A DNA stretch of 64,000 nucleotides from HLUCCA09 sp038745585 (GCA_038745585.1 JBCDLH010000014.1:27175-91174), one strand, 5' to 3'. Shown: positions 42,548 to 51,529, counted from the stretch's first letter. Notes: generated by a model from the letters alone, not told the origin. Numbers and translations are program-made.

Positions 42548-44172
42548 CCCATTGGATTGTCGCGCCGGTTATTCTGCCTGCCCTCCTCGCGCCGATCATG
42601 GCGATGGCGATGCGCCACGACCTTCCGCTGCAGCGCACCTTCGGCCTTTCTGGGCAGGTCGCGCTCCTTGGCATTGCAATCTGGCTCGCAGGGCATGCGG
42701 CAGATGGGACGGTACGGATCTACGAGCTTGGCGCCTGGCGCGCGCCCTTTGGCATCGTCCTCGTGCTCGACCGGCTTTCAGCGATGATGCTCGTGCTGAC
42801 GGCGCTTCTCGGCGTCATCGTCACACTCTATGCCATCGGCTCGAAGTGGGACCGGCGGGGCTGGCACTTTCACGCGCTCTTTGCGTTTCAGATCATGGGC
42901 GTGAATGGCGCCTTCCTGACAGGCGACGCGTTCAACCTCTTCGTCTTCTTCGAAGTCCTTCTGATCGCGTCCTATGGGCTAATGATTCACTCGGGCGGCG
43001 CCTACCGGCTGCGTGCGGGCCTGCAATACGTCGTGATGAACCTTGCGGGGTCGACGCTCTTTCTCTTTGCGCTCGGCACGCTCTATGCCGTGCTCGGCAC
43101 GCTCAACATGGCCGATATGGCGGCAAAGGTCGCGACGTTGCCGACCGAGGATTCCGCACTCTTGGCTGTCGGCGCCGTCCTGCTACTCCTTGTTTTCGCG
43201 GTCAAGGCAGCGGCCTTCCCCGTCCAGTTCTGGCTACCGGCGACCTATGCCTCGGCGCCCGCGCCCGTTGCGGCCCTCTTTGCGATCATGACGAAGGTTG
43301 GAGCCTATGCGATCATCCGGGTTTATACGTTAGTCTTCGGCGCGGGCACGCCCGATCTCAACGCCTTCATAGAAGGCCTGCTCCTTCCCGCCGCATGCCT
43401 AACGCTAGCTGTCGGCGCCGCGGGTGTCTTAGGGGCGCAGCGGCTCGAACGGATGCTCGCATTCTCCGTTTTGGCCTCGATGGGCACGCTATTGATTGCC
43501 ATTTCGATCTTTACGCCTGCGGGCCTGACGGCGGCGCTCTACTATCTCGTGCATTCGACATTTGCCGCAGCGGCGCTTTTCCTCGTGGCCGACCTGATCC
43601 GAGGCGCCGGTGAATCGGGACGACCCCATGGGCTTGCCGTCGCGTTCTATTTCGCTGCCGCGATAGCGATGGCCGGCATGCCGCCCCTCACCGGTTTTCT
43701 GGGCAAAATCTATGTCCTGCAGGCCGTGGGCTCGGAGACGGGAGGCGGCTGGCTCTGGACGCTTATCCTAGGCTCATCGCTCGTTATCATCGTAGGCTTC
43801 ACGCGCATGGGCTCCGCGCTGTTTTGGAAGACCGCCGAAGACCCCTTCAGAAGCCCGCCCAACGGGGAGCAAGCGATCGCTTCGCCCGCCCCGCTCGCAG
43901 CGACAGCCGCCGCTTTACCGCTCGCCGTTCTCGGGTTAATGGCGCTCGCCTCCGGCCCCGTTGCAGGCGCAATGGAGAACACCGCGCAGCAATTGGCCGA
44001 TGGACCGGGCTATATCACGGCGGTGCTCGCCCCCGAGACCCATGCCGATGAGGGGCTGATCCGCGGCGGCGGCGCGCATGGTGATGAGGGCGCTGCGGGC
44101 GAGAGCGCTGCGGGCGAGGGCCACTCCGGCGAGAGCGACGGCGATGCCAGCCAAGGCGAGGACACAGACTAA
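42544..44172 (+). CDS. mrpD: Mrp antiporter subunit D
   Basis: A 542-residue NuoM/NuoN-like antiporter subunit with about 14 helices. Conserved residues are in FFEVLLIASYGLMIHSGG, AAFPVQFWLPATYASAPAPVAALFAIMTKVGAYAIIRV and LVHSTFAAAALFLVADL, including the glutamate and lysine of the proton path. It starts with GTG inside the mrpC stop (GTGA). The C-terminus is a glycine-, glutamate- and aspartate-rich tail (GDEGAAGESAAGEGHSGESD) that is unusual and probably disordered in the cytoplasm or periplasm. Confidence 0.95.
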   Translation: MTHWIVAPVILPALLAPIMAMAMRHDLPLQRTFGLSGQVALLGIAIWLAGHAADGTVRIYELGAWRAPFGIVLVLDRLSAMMLVLTALLGVIVTLYAIGSKWDRRGWHFHALFAFQIMGVNGAFLTGDAFNLFVFFEVLLIASYGLMIHSGGAYRLRAGLQYVVMNLAGSTLFLFALGTLYAVLGTLNMADMAAKVATLPTEDSALLAVGAVLLLLVFAVKAAAFPVQFWLPATYASAPAPVAALFAIMTKVGAYAIIRVYTLVFGAGTPDLNAFIEGLLLPAACLTLAVGAAGVLGAQRLERMLAFSVLASMGTLLIAISIFTPAGLTAALYYLVHSTFAAAALFLVADLIRGAGESGRPHGLAVAFYFAAAIAMAGMPPLTGFLGKIYVLQAVGSETGGGWLWTLILGSSLVIIVGFTRMGSALFWKTAEDPFRSPPNGEQAIASPAPLAATAAALPLAVLGLMALASGPVAGAMENTAQQLADGPGYITAVLAPETHADEGLIRGGGAHGDEGAAGESAAGEGHSGESDGDASQGEDTD

Positions 44173-44663
44173 TGTTGAACCGCACGTTTCCGCATCCGCA
44201 GCTCACCGCGATGATGCTCATTGTGTGGCTGCTCCTCGTGAATACGATCACGGTCGGCAACATTCTTTTGGGCCTCATCCTTGGAGTGGCGATCCCAGTC
44301 ATCACGCAGCCCTTCTGGCAACGCCGCCCTGTGCTGAGGAACCCGCACAAGATCGTGCTCTATATCCTGCTCGTTCTCTGGGACATCGTCGTGGCCAACG
44401 TCGTCGTGGCCTATACAATTGTTTTCAAATCGAACGCGCGGACGCGCTCGGCCTGGATCACCGTGCCGGTCGATCTGCGCTCGCCCGAGGCGATCACTGT
44501 GCTTGCGGGCACAATTACGATGACGCCTGGGACGGTATCATCATCGCTGACGGCAGATGCGAGGGCAATTCTCGTCCATTGTCTCGACACGGATGACCCG
44601 GACAGCGTGCGCGACGGGATCAAACAGCGCTATGAGCGGCGGCTGAAGGAGATTTTCGAATGA
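44172..44663 (+). CDS. mrpE: Mrp antiporter subunit E
   Basis: A 163-residue membrane subunit with two or three N-terminal helices (LTAMMLIVWLLLVNTITVGNILLGLILGVAIPV; LYILLVLWDIVVANVVVAYTIV) and a cytoplasmic C-terminal domain containing the family block AITVLAGTITMTPGTVSSSLTADARAILVHCLDTDD. MrpE is needed for full activity of the complex but not part of the antiport core. The start overlaps the mrpD stop by one base (TAATG) and the stop overlaps mrpF as ATGA. Confidence 0.95.
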   Translation: MLNRTFPHPQLTAMMLIVWLLLVNTITVGNILLGLILGVAIPVITQPFWQRRPVLRNPHKIVLYILLVLWDIVVANVVVAYTIVFKSNARTRSAWITVPVDLRSPEAITVLAGTITMTPGTVSSSLTADARAILVHCLDTDDPDSVRDGIKQRYERRLKEIFE

Positions 44664-44929
44664 TCGAAGCGGCTCTCGCCTTTGCTGTGGCCTGCTTTGC
44701 GCTCGCGCTTCTCTTTAATCTATGGCGCATCGCGAAAGCGCCCGGCGTCGTCGACCGAATCCTGGCGCTTGACACTATGGTGATCAACGCCATCGCCGTG
44801 CTGAACCTATACGGGATAAGCCAAGAAACGCCGGTCTACTTTGAGGTCTCGATGCTTATCGCTATGGTCGGGTTTGTGTCTACCGTCGCCTATTGCCGCT
44901 TTATCCTGCGCGGCAACATCATCGAGTAA
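44660..44929 (+). CDS. mrpF: Mrp antiporter subunit F
   Basis: An 89-residue, three-helix membrane subunit. The family pattern is IAKAPGVVDRILALDTMVINAIAVLNLYG, with the conserved D-R-I-L-A-L-D-T motif (about 29-36), followed by ETPVYFEVSMLIAMVGFVSTVAYCRFIL. It completes the small-subunit set between mrpE and mrpG. It overlaps mrpE by four bases. Confidence 0.95.
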   Translation: MIEAALAFAVACFALALLFNLWRIAKAPGVVDRILALDTMVINAIAVLNLYGISQETPVYFEVSMLIAMVGFVSTVAYCRFILRGNIIE

Positions 44930-44934
44930 GCGCC

Positions 44935-45324
44935 ATGGATCAGACCAGCATCGCCGAGATCGTCATCGCCTTCATGCTCGTCATGGCCGGGATCTTCGGC
45001 CTTGTGGGCTCGCTTGGGCTCGTAAAGCTCGACGATACGATGCGCCGCCTGCACGCGCCGACCAAAGCGACGACGCTCGGCATCGGCGGCGTTCTGATCG
45101 CGTCTATGATCTACTCGGCGGTCTTTCTCGACGGTCTGTCGTTTCACGAGCTTCTGATCACGGTCTTTCTCTTTATCACGGCACCGATCACGGCCAACTT
45201 CATTGCCAAAGCGCATATGCACCGGAATCTGAAGGCAGAGGACTTGCCGCCGACCGAAGGCGCGCATGGCTGGGCCGTTTACGACGCCGTTCCCGAAGAC
45301 GAAAGTCCCATCGACACGAAATGA
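44935..45324 (+). CDS. mrpG: Mrp antiporter subunit G
   Basis: A 129-residue membrane subunit with three helices. The family signature GLVKLDDTMRRLHAPTKATTLGIGGVLIAS is present (about 26-55), followed by LLITVFLFITAPITANFIAKAH. The ATG at 44935, five bases after mrpF, is chosen; an upstream extension is only mrpF in another frame. Its stop overlaps the start of the SMP-30 gene (ATGA), which is an unusual downstream partner for an Mrp operon. Confidence 0.95.
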   Translation: MDQTSIAEIVIAFMLVMAGIFGLVGSLGLVKLDDTMRRLHAPTKATTLGIGGVLIASMIYSAVFLDGLSFHELLITVFLFITAPITANFIAKAHMHRNLKAEDLPPTEGAHGWAVYDAVPEDESPIDTK

Positions 45325-46220
45325 GCGAGAACGGCGATCTTTCGGGGCTCGTTGACGCTATACCCACGCCCTTGATCGAAGGGTTTGGCTTTACGGAGGG
45401 GCCGATCTGGCACCCGGTCGAGCGCTGGCTGGTCTTCTCCGACATCGCCGAAAGCAAGCAATACCGCTGGTCCGAAGCCGACGGGCTCTGCCTCTTTCGC
45501 CAACCGTCGAACCAAGCCAACGGGAATTGCTTCGATCTTTGGGGTCGGGTCGTTTCTTGCGAGCACGCGTCTTCGCAGCTTGTGCGCCACACCCATGGCG
45601 GCAAGATGGTCGAGGTGCTGGCGTCCCATTTCGAGGGGCGCGCGCTGAACTCGCCCAACGACGTCGTCTGCGACACGAAGGGCCGGCTGTGGTTTACCGA
45701 CCCTGCCTTTGGCCGCACGCGCGAAGATTTGGGCCTGATCCGCGCGCAAGAACAGCCTTGCCAGGGCGTCTATCGGCGCGACCCGGACGGCACGCTCGCG
45801 CGCGTGGCCGCCGACTTTGACCAGCCGAACGGGCTCTGCTTTTCCCGCGACGAGACGCAGCTTTTCGTCAACGATTCCTGGGGGCCGTTCATCCGCGTGT
45901 TCGACGTCCGCGAAGATGGGACGCTCTCGGGTGGCGAGATCTGGGCAGATGTGACGGGCGCGGGCGAGGGGGTGCCGGACGGCATGAAATGCGACGCGGA
46001 AGGGCGGATTTGGTGCAATGGGCCCGGCGGCGTCCACGTCTTCGTGCCGGACAGCGCGGGACGGGGCGGGCGCTGGATTGGGCGTGTGCCGATGCCGGAG
46101 AAAGTCACGAATTTCTGCTGGGGCGGGGACGCGGGCCAGACGCTTATTGTCACCGGGGTGAGCACGGTCTGGCAGGTCGAAACGGCGACAACGCATGCGC
46201 CGATGATCCACGGGGCGTGA
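45321..46220 (+). CDS. SMP-30/gluconolactonase family hydrolase
   Basis: A 299-residue six-bladed beta-propeller of the SMP-30/gluconolactonase/LRE family, which opens sugar lactones using a divalent metal. Features are FGFTEGPIWHPVERWLVFSDI (with the metal-ligand glutamate, about residues 21-41), ALNSPNDVVCDTKGRLWFTDPAFG, GVYRRDPDGTLARVAADFDQPNGLCFSRDE, NDSWGPFIRVFDV and PDGMKCDAEGRIWCNGPGGVHVF. The ATG overlaps the mrpG stop, so it is translated with the antiporter. The sugar substrate is not known. A Rhodobacterales-type intergenic repeat follows. Confidence 0.88.
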   Translation: MSENGDLSGLVDAIPTPLIEGFGFTEGPIWHPVERWLVFSDIAESKQYRWSEADGLCLFRQPSNQANGNCFDLWGRVVSCEHASSQLVRHTHGGKMVEVLASHFEGRALNSPNDVVCDTKGRLWFTDPAFGRTREDLGLIRAQEQPCQGVYRRDPDGTLARVAADFDQPNGLCFSRDETQLFVNDSWGPFIRVFDVREDGTLSGGEIWADVTGAGEGVPDGMKCDAEGRIWCNGPGGVHVFVPDSAGRGGRWIGRVPMPEKVTNFCWGGDAGQTLIVTGVSTVWQVETATTHAPMIHGA

Positions 46221-46235
46221 CGTGTTCGCGCCGGA

Positions 46236-46300
46236 TCGGGGGGTTTCACACCCCCGCACCCCCGTGGGATATTTGCTGCCCAAAGAAGGGGCGGGGGCTT
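46236..46300. repeat. Rhodobacterales-type intergenic repeat between SMP-30 and mtkB
   Basis: CGGGGGG (46237-46243) can pair with the C-run at 46251-46256, and the stretch continues with CACCCCCGTGGGATATTTGC, TGCCCAAAGAAGG and GCGGGGG. The GATATTTGC-TGC-AAAGAAG word matches the minus-strand copy at about 15514-15546. Both copies lie between convergent genes, where they may serve as bidirectional terminators. Confidence 0.6.
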
Positions 46301-46334
46301 CTCTGCGATCGAGCTGCCTTCCCTGGGAGCGGCC

Positions 46335-47231
46335 TCATGCGGCGGCTGGCACTCCGAGGACCTCGGCCATGGTTGCGCCCAGGGCGGAGGGATGCGGCGC
46401 GACGGTGATGCCTGCCTCTTCGAGGATCACGACCTTTTCCTGCGCGCTCTCGCCAAAGGCCGAGACGATGGCGCCCGCATGGCCCATCTTGCGCCCCTTC
46501 GGCGCCGAGAGGCCAGCCACATAGGCCACGACCGGCTTGGTAATGTGGGCTTTGACATAGGCGGCGGCTTCGGCCTCCTGTGGGCCGCCGATCTCGCCGA
46601 TCAGCATCACGGCATCGGTTTCTGGGTCGGCTTCGAAGAGGGCGAGGATATCGCGGAAAGACGAGCCGTTGATCGGATCGCCGCCGATGCCGACCGAGGT
46701 CGAGACGCCGATACCGAGCGCCTGCATCTGGCTTGCCGCCTCGTAGCCGAGCGTACCGGAGCGGCCGACGATCCCGACGCGGCCCTCCATATAGATGTGG
46801 GGCGGCATAATGCCCATGAAACTCTTGCCGGGAGAAATCACACCGGCGCAGTTGGGCCCGATCAGGTGCATCTTCTTGTCGCGTGGATAGCGGCGCAGAA
46901 AGCGCTTGACGCGCATCATGTCCTGCGCGGGGATGCCGTCGGTGACGCAGATGCTCGTCTTGATCCCCGCATCGGCGGCTTCCATCATCGCGTCGGCGGC
47001 GAAGGGGGGCGGCACGAAGAGGAGGCTCGCTTCGGCGCCCGTGGCGTCGACGGCTTGGCGCACCGTGTCGAAGACGGGCCGGCCGAGGATCACTGTTCCG
47101 CCCTTGCCGGGTGTCACCCCAGCCACGACGTTCGAGCCGTAAGCGATCATATCGCCGGCGTGGAACTGACCGATACGGCCAGACATGCCTTGCACGACAA
47201 TTGGGGTCTTTTCATCAATCAAGACGGCCAT
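46335..47231 (-). CDS. mtkB: Malate--CoA ligase alpha subunit (malate thiokinase)
   Basis: A 298-residue SucD-like subunit. With MtkA it makes malyl-CoA from malate, CoA and ATP in the serine cycle. Close relatives of MtkB share PIVVQGMSGRIGQFHAGDMIAYGSNVVAGVTPGKGG, ITDGIPAQDMMRVKRFLRRYP-type and IGPNCAGVISPGKS. The phospho-histidine is in KMGHAGAIVSA. The block GIGGDPINGSSFRDILALFE is typical of MtkB over SucD. It follows mtkA by 13 bases. No sucAB genes are nearby, which also favours the malate ligase assignment over succinyl-CoA synthetase. Confidence 0.88.
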   Translation of the reverse strand: MAVLIDEKTPIVVQGMSGRIGQFHAGDMIAYGSNVVAGVTPGKGGTVILGRPVFDTVRQAVDATGAEASLLFVPPPFAADAMMEAADAGIKTSICVTDGIPAQDMMRVKRFLRRYPRDKKMHLIGPNCAGVISPGKSFMGIMPPHIYMEGRVGIVGRSGTLGYEAASQMQALGIGVSTSVGIGGDPINGSSFRDILALFEADPETDAVMLIGEIGGPQEAEAAAYVKAHITKPVVAYVAGLSAPKGRKMGHAGAIVSAFGESAQEKVVILEEAGITVAPHPSALGATMAEVLGVPAAA

Positions 47232-47244
47232 CTTGCATCCTCCC

Positions 47245-48417
47245 TCAAGCGGCCTGGGGCAGGCGCGCGGCGACGGCGCGCTCGGCCGCTTCGGCTAGCG
47301 TATCAGCGGTGATAAGCGGCAGGCCGCTCTGCGCGATGATGCGGCGGCCCTCCTCGACATTGGTGCCCGAGAGGCGCACGATGACGGGCAGGCTCAGTCG
47401 CTCTTCCCGATAGGCCTTGACCACACCCTCGGCGACCCAGTCGCAACGGTTAATGCCGGCGAAGATGTTGACGAGGATCGCGCGCACATTCGCATCCGTC
47501 AGAACGGTCCGAAACGCTGTCGCGACCCGCTCGGGGCTCGCGCCACCGCCGATATCAAGGAAGTTCGCAGGCTCGCCGCCCGAAAGCTTGATCATGTCAA
47601 GCGTCGCCATCGCCAGGCCCGCCCCATTTATGATACAGCCGATATCGCCGTCGAGGCCGACATAGGCGAGGCCATTGTCCGATGCCGTCGCCTCGCGCGG
47701 GTCCTCCTGACTGCGGTCGCGTAGCGCCTCGACCTCGGGCCGACGAAAGAGCGCGTTCGTGTCGAAACTCATCTTGGCGTCGAGCGCGATCAGGTCGCCC
47801 GTGCCGGTGATGACGAGGGGATTGATCTCGACCATCATCGCATCGAGATCGCGATAGGCGCGGTAGCAGGCGCGCAGGACCTGCACCATCTGACCGACCT
47901 GGTCGCCTTTGAGGCCGAGCTTGAAGGCAAGTTCGCGCGCTTGGTACTCGACGAGACCGGTGGCCGGGTCGATGACCATGCGCACGAGGCTCTCCGGGTC
48001 TTCATTGGCCAGATCCTCGATCTCCATGCCGCCATGGCCCGAGGCGACGATCATGATCCGTTCCGTTTTCCGGTCGAGCACGAAGCCGAGATAGATCTCT
48101 TGCTGGATATTCGTCGCGGCCTCGACCCAGAGCCGATAGATGCCCTTGCCCTGCGCGCCGGTTTGCTTGGTGACAAGGATCTGGCCCAGCAGATCCCGCG
48201 CGCAGTCACGCACCTCGCCGGCGTTGCGGCAGAGTTTGACGCCGCCCGCTTCGCCGCGGCCGCCGGAATGGATCTGCGCTTTGACGACCCAACCCGCCCC
48301 GCCCAGCTCGCGTGCACGAAACTCGGCCTGTTCGGGGCTATAAGCGAGCCCGCCGGGCGGCACCGGTACGCCGAAGCGCGATAGGATCTCTTTGGCCTGG
48401 TGTTCATGAATGTCCAT
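47245..48417 (-). CDS. mtkA: Malate--CoA ligase beta subunit (malate thiokinase)
   Basis: A 390-residue ATP-grasp subunit of SucC type. It begins MDIHEHQAKEILSRFGVPVPPGG and contains the ATP-binding lysine region WVVKAQIHSGGRGEAGGVKL, the ligands in EINPLVITG, and the C-terminal NIFAGINRCDWVAEGV. It pairs with mtkB just downstream and lies after a serine--glyoxylate aminotransferase gene, the usual setting for malate-CoA ligase in the serine cycle, though SucC is the main alternative. GGGAGGA precedes the ATG. The three genes are most likely one transcript. Confidence 0.88.
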   Translation of the reverse strand: MDIHEHQAKEILSRFGVPVPPGGLAYSPEQAEFRARELGGAGWVVKAQIHSGGRGEAGGVKLCRNAGEVRDCARDLLGQILVTKQTGAQGKGIYRLWVEAATNIQQEIYLGFVLDRKTERIMIVASGHGGMEIEDLANEDPESLVRMVIDPATGLVEYQARELAFKLGLKGDQVGQMVQVLRACYRAYRDLDAMMVEINPLVITGTGDLIALDAKMSFDTNALFRRPEVEALRDRSQEDPREATASDNGLAYVGLDGDIGCIINGAGLAMATLDMIKLSGGEPANFLDIGGGASPERVATAFRTVLTDANVRAILVNIFAGINRCDWVAEGVVKAYREERLSLPVIVRLSGTNVEEGRRIIAQSGLPLITADTLAEAAERAVAARLPQAA

Positions 48418-48603
48418 GTCGTCCTCCCTCTAGCAATGGTGCGTCCGGTGTGCCCCTTGCCCATGCGCGGGCGGCCCGCTGCAGAGCACAGCGAGAAGAG
48501 CCATGACCACTGTGCCGATGCCTACACTGCCGCAACGGCCCTACCTCAGAGTGTCGAAACGGTCCGGCTCCGCCACAGACCGGACGGCGCCCTGCAGGGG
48601 CGC

Positions 48604-49806
48604 CTACTCGGCAGCGACGCTGAGCGTAGCACTCCGCTCGCGGGACTGGAGATACCATTCCTGCGCAGCCGCCACGCCCGACCCTAGCGGTACACGGGCA
48701 CCCGCGCGCACAAGCGCGAGTTCTGCCACCGAAAGGGCTGTCAGGCACATCCCTTCGTTTAGGTCGCCAAGATGGCCGATCCGGAAGACTTTGCCAGCAA
48801 GCCGCGCAAGGCCCGACCCGAACGACGTTGCATAGTCTTCATAGGCGATGCGAAGCACCTCGCGCGCATCGACATGTGGCGGCACGCGGATCGCGCTCAC
48901 CGTGTTGGAGTAAAGCGAGCGGTGCTCGGCTACGAGGTCGAGCCCCCAGGCCTCCACACCGCGGCGCACGCCCTCGGCCAGCCGCCCGTGCCGGTCGATC
49001 ACGTTGTCGAGGCCTTCCTCGAAAATCCTGTCGAGCGACCGTCGGAGCCCGTGGAAGAGCTGCGTCGGCGGCGTATAGGGGAAGTATCCGTCGGCGTTCA
49101 TCTTTACCATGTCGTCGAACTCAAAATAGGCACGGCGCATCTTGGCGCTTTCCGAGGCGGCCAACGCCTTTTGGCTCACCCCCAGCACACCAAGGCCGGC
49201 GGGCAGCATGAGGCCCTTTTGTGAGCCGGTGACCGCGAGGTCGACACCCCATGCATCCATGCGAAAATCGATCGACGCGATTGAGGAAACGCCGTCGACG
49301 AAGAGGAGCGCGTCGTGAAAGCTCTCATCGAGCGCGTGGCGGATCCCGGCGATGTCGGACGTCACGCCGGTTGCAGTTTCGTTGTGCGTGACGAAGACGG
49401 CTTTGATCTCGCCGTGACGGTCCGCGCCGAGGCGACGGGCGTATTCGTTGACTGGGCAGCCGGCGCCCCATGGCACGTCGATCACCTCAACTTCGAGGCC
49501 CAGCCGCTCTGCCATCTCGACCCAAAGTGTCGAAAACTGACCGAAACGGCTCATCAGAACCTTGTCTCCAGGGCTCAGCGTGTTCGTGATCGCCGCCTCC
49601 CAGGCCGCCGTGCCGGAGCCGGGGAAGAGAAACACTTCACCGCTCGTGGTGCGAAAAATTTGCTTCAGATCGGCAAAGAGGCTGAGCGTGAGGTCGCCAA
49701 AATCGGGGGCGCGCATGTCCTGCATGGGCACGTTCATCGCCTGACGCACAGGCTCCGGGACGTTGGTCGGACCGGGAATAAAGAGATGCTGCGTGCCGTT
49801 GCGCAT
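48604..49806 (-). CDS. sgaA: Serine--glyoxylate aminotransferase
   Basis: A 400-residue class V PLP aminotransferase. In the serine cycle it moves the amino group from serine to glyoxylate, giving hydroxypyruvate and glycine. The N-terminus HLFIPGPTNVPEPVRQAM, the FLFPGSGTAAWEAAITNTLSPGDKV block and ADGYFPYTPPTQLFHGLRRSL fit. The PLP lysine is in VTGSQKGLMLPAG. The ATG at 49806 with TGGAG upstream is chosen; the longer frame is unlike the family. Aspartate--glyoxylate aminotransferase (BhcA) is a close relative, but no other beta-hydroxyaspartate-cycle genes are here, and mtkA/mtkB follow. Confidence 0.88.
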   Translation of the reverse strand: MRNGTQHLFIPGPTNVPEPVRQAMNVPMQDMRAPDFGDLTLSLFADLKQIFRTTSGEVFLFPGSGTAAWEAAITNTLSPGDKVLMSRFGQFSTLWVEMAERLGLEVEVIDVPWGAGCPVNEYARRLGADRHGEIKAVFVTHNETATGVTSDIAGIRHALDESFHDALLFVDGVSSIASIDFRMDAWGVDLAVTGSQKGLMLPAGLGVLGVSQKALAASESAKMRRAYFEFDDMVKMNADGYFPYTPPTQLFHGLRRSLDRIFEEGLDNVIDRHGRLAEGVRRGVEAWGLDLVAEHRSLYSNTVSAIRVPPHVDAREVLRIAYEDYATSFGSGLARLAGKVFRIGHLGDLNEGMCLTALSVAELALVRAGARVPLGSGVAAAQEWYLQSRERSATLSVAAE

Positions 49807-49900
49807 GGGTCGCTCCAGGGGTGAAAGGAACATCGCGTGATGTAATGGCCCGAGTGATGCCCGCTGCATTCAATTTGAGCAAAGGAAAGCGGGTCCTGCT

Positions 49901-49945
49901 GTGAAAGCGAGAGTTCACAAACCGCCTACTTTGTGAAATTGTAAA
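49901..49945. promoter_or_regulatory. Inverted repeat between sgaA and the divergent XRE regulator
   Basis: TTCACAAA (49914-49921) and TTTGTGAA (49930-49937) are exact reverse complements separated by eight bases. A further GTGAAA lies at 49901 and GTAAAT follows at 49941. The AT-rich block sits between two divergent starts, the expected place for an operator of the regulator encoded next to it. The half-sites resemble the TTTGC-type boxes bound by RamB/PccR relatives. Confidence 0.6.
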
Positions 49946-49990
49946 TTTAACAGTTTTGAATACAACGGAATACGGGCACTCCACCGAGCC

Positions 49991-51412
49991 ATGCAGAAGA
50001 CGTTCATCGGGCCGCGACTGCGCCGACTGCGCCAGGATCAAAAGAAGACCCAAGCCGAGATGGCGCGCGCGCTCGGCATCTCGACCTCCTATGTCAACCT
50101 TTTGGAAAACAATGAAAGGTCCGTTTCCGTACCAGTCCTCTTGAAGCTTTTTGACGTCTTCGGCGTCGATTGGCGAGAGATCGCGGAAGATGAAGCCTCA
50201 ACGCTCTTGCCGGATTTGAGATCCGCCGTCCAGGACCCGCTCTTTGAAGCGCAGCGACCCGATCTTGCGGAGTTGCGCGCCTCGCTTGTCCATGCCCCGG
50301 CGCTTGCCGCGGCCTTTCTGCACCTGCACAAAGCCTATCAAGCCGCGACCGAACAGATCATCTCGGTCGCCGATCTGGGCGCAATGGGCGCGGGCGGCGA
50401 CAGCAAAGCCCTGCTCGGGACTTCTGCGGAATCGGCTGTTCACGCGTTCTTCCGGCGCAAGCGGAACCACTTTCGCGCGCTCGAAAGCGCGGCGGCTGCG
50501 TTTTGGGAGGGCCAAGCCGTCCCTATCGACGAGACCTATGCGTTCGTCAAAGCGCGCCTCCAGGAGCGGCTGCGTCTCAGCATTCGCGTGGTCGCGGTGG
50601 CCGAACTGCCCAACACACTTCGCGCCTACAACGAGACCCGGCGCGAGGTGCTGTTGTCCGAGGCGCTCGATCACCCCAACCGCGTGTTTCAGCTTGTGCA
50701 CGTTGCGGCGCTCTTGGAACAATCGCGCCTGCTCGACACGTTGCTCGATGGGTCCGGCATCACAGAGCCCTGGGGGCTGTCGCGCTGTCGCGTGGAGCTG
50801 GCCAACTATTTCGCGGCGGCGGTGCTCATGCCCTACGGGCCGTTTCTGGAGGAGGCGCGTGCCTCAAAGTACGACTTCGACCATTTGGCGACGCGCTTTG
50901 GCGTGTCGTTCGAGCAGGCCTGCCACCGGGCTACGACGCTGCAGCGTGAGGGGGCGCAGGGCGTGCCCTTCTTCTTTTTGCGAATCGATAAGGCTGGGAA
51001 TGTCACCAAACGCTTTAACTCAACCGGGTTCCCCTTGGCCGAGCATGGCGGCGCCTGCCCCCGGCTCGACGTGCACACGTCGTTTCGGACGCCGGGGCGA
51101 ATCGTGCCGCAATTCGTGGAGATGCCGGACGGGTCACGGTTTTTCGTCTTCTCGCGGACGGTCGATCGGCCACGCTTCACCCGCCATGCCCAAGATGTGC
51201 GTCTTGCCGTGGCCATGGGCTGCGCACTCGAGCACTTGTCCGATATTGGCTATGCGGAGACTCTGAACGCTACGCCAACAAATGTTGTGCCCATCGGGAT
51301 CAACTGTCGGGTGTGCCCGCGTTCGCGTTGTGAGCAGCGCGCGCACCAAGCGCTGATCGTGTCGCATCCGTTGGATGAGCGGCGGCGCGGCGCGACAAGA
51401 TACGACACGTGA
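49991..51412 (+). CDS. XRE family transcriptional regulator, ScfR/PccR-like
   Basis: A 473-residue regulator with an N-terminal helix-turn-helix (about residues 9-62, RLRRLRQDQKKTQAEMARALGIS with SYVNLLENNERSVSVPVLLKL). A long middle part follows in the style of the IrrE/ImmA-like domain but without an HEXXH motif. The C-terminus has a short-chain fatty acyl-CoA regulator (ScfR/PccR/RamB) domain with the cysteine cluster NCRVCPRSRCEQRAHQ. Relatives sense acyl-CoA esters. Divergent from sgaA-mtkA-mtkB, it probably controls them. No clear ribosome-binding site precedes the ATG. Confidence 0.86.
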   Translation: MQKTFIGPRLRRLRQDQKKTQAEMARALGISTSYVNLLENNERSVSVPVLLKLFDVFGVDWREIAEDEASTLLPDLRSAVQDPLFEAQRPDLAELRASLVHAPALAAAFLHLHKAYQAATEQIISVADLGAMGAGGDSKALLGTSAESAVHAFFRRKRNHFRALESAAAAFWEGQAVPIDETYAFVKARLQERLRLSIRVVAVAELPNTLRAYNETRREVLLSEALDHPNRVFQLVHVAALLEQSRLLDTLLDGSGITEPWGLSRCRVELANYFAAAVLMPYGPFLEEARASKYDFDHLATRFGVSFEQACHRATTLQREGAQGVPFFFLRIDKAGNVTKRFNSTGFPLAEHGGACPRLDVHTSFRTPGRIVPQFVEMPDGSRFFVFSRTVDRPRFTRHAQDVRLAVAMGCALEHLSDIGYAETLNATPTNVVPIGINCRVCPRSRCEQRAHQALIVSHPLDERRRGATRYDT

Positions 51413-51529
51413 GCCGACGCGCTTGCGCAGGACGCTCGCGCAACGCGCATGGATATGCGGCTCCATCACACGGCTCCGTGACCCTAGCCAATAGAGCGGA
51501 GCCTGATCGGGCGCGGGACAGAGCTTGTG

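Noticed and set aside
46335..48417. Succinyl-CoA synthetase (sucC/sucD)
   Set aside because: Sequence details in the alpha subunit and the serine-cycle neighbour point to malate-CoA ligase; no sucA/sucB or mdh is adjacent.
48604..49806. Aspartate--glyoxylate aminotransferase (BhcA) of the beta-hydroxyaspartate cycle
   Set aside because: The proteins are close relatives, but bhcB, bhcC and bhcD are absent, and the mtkA/mtkB neighbours and ERLGLEVEVIDVPWG-type details favour serine--glyoxylate aminotransferase.
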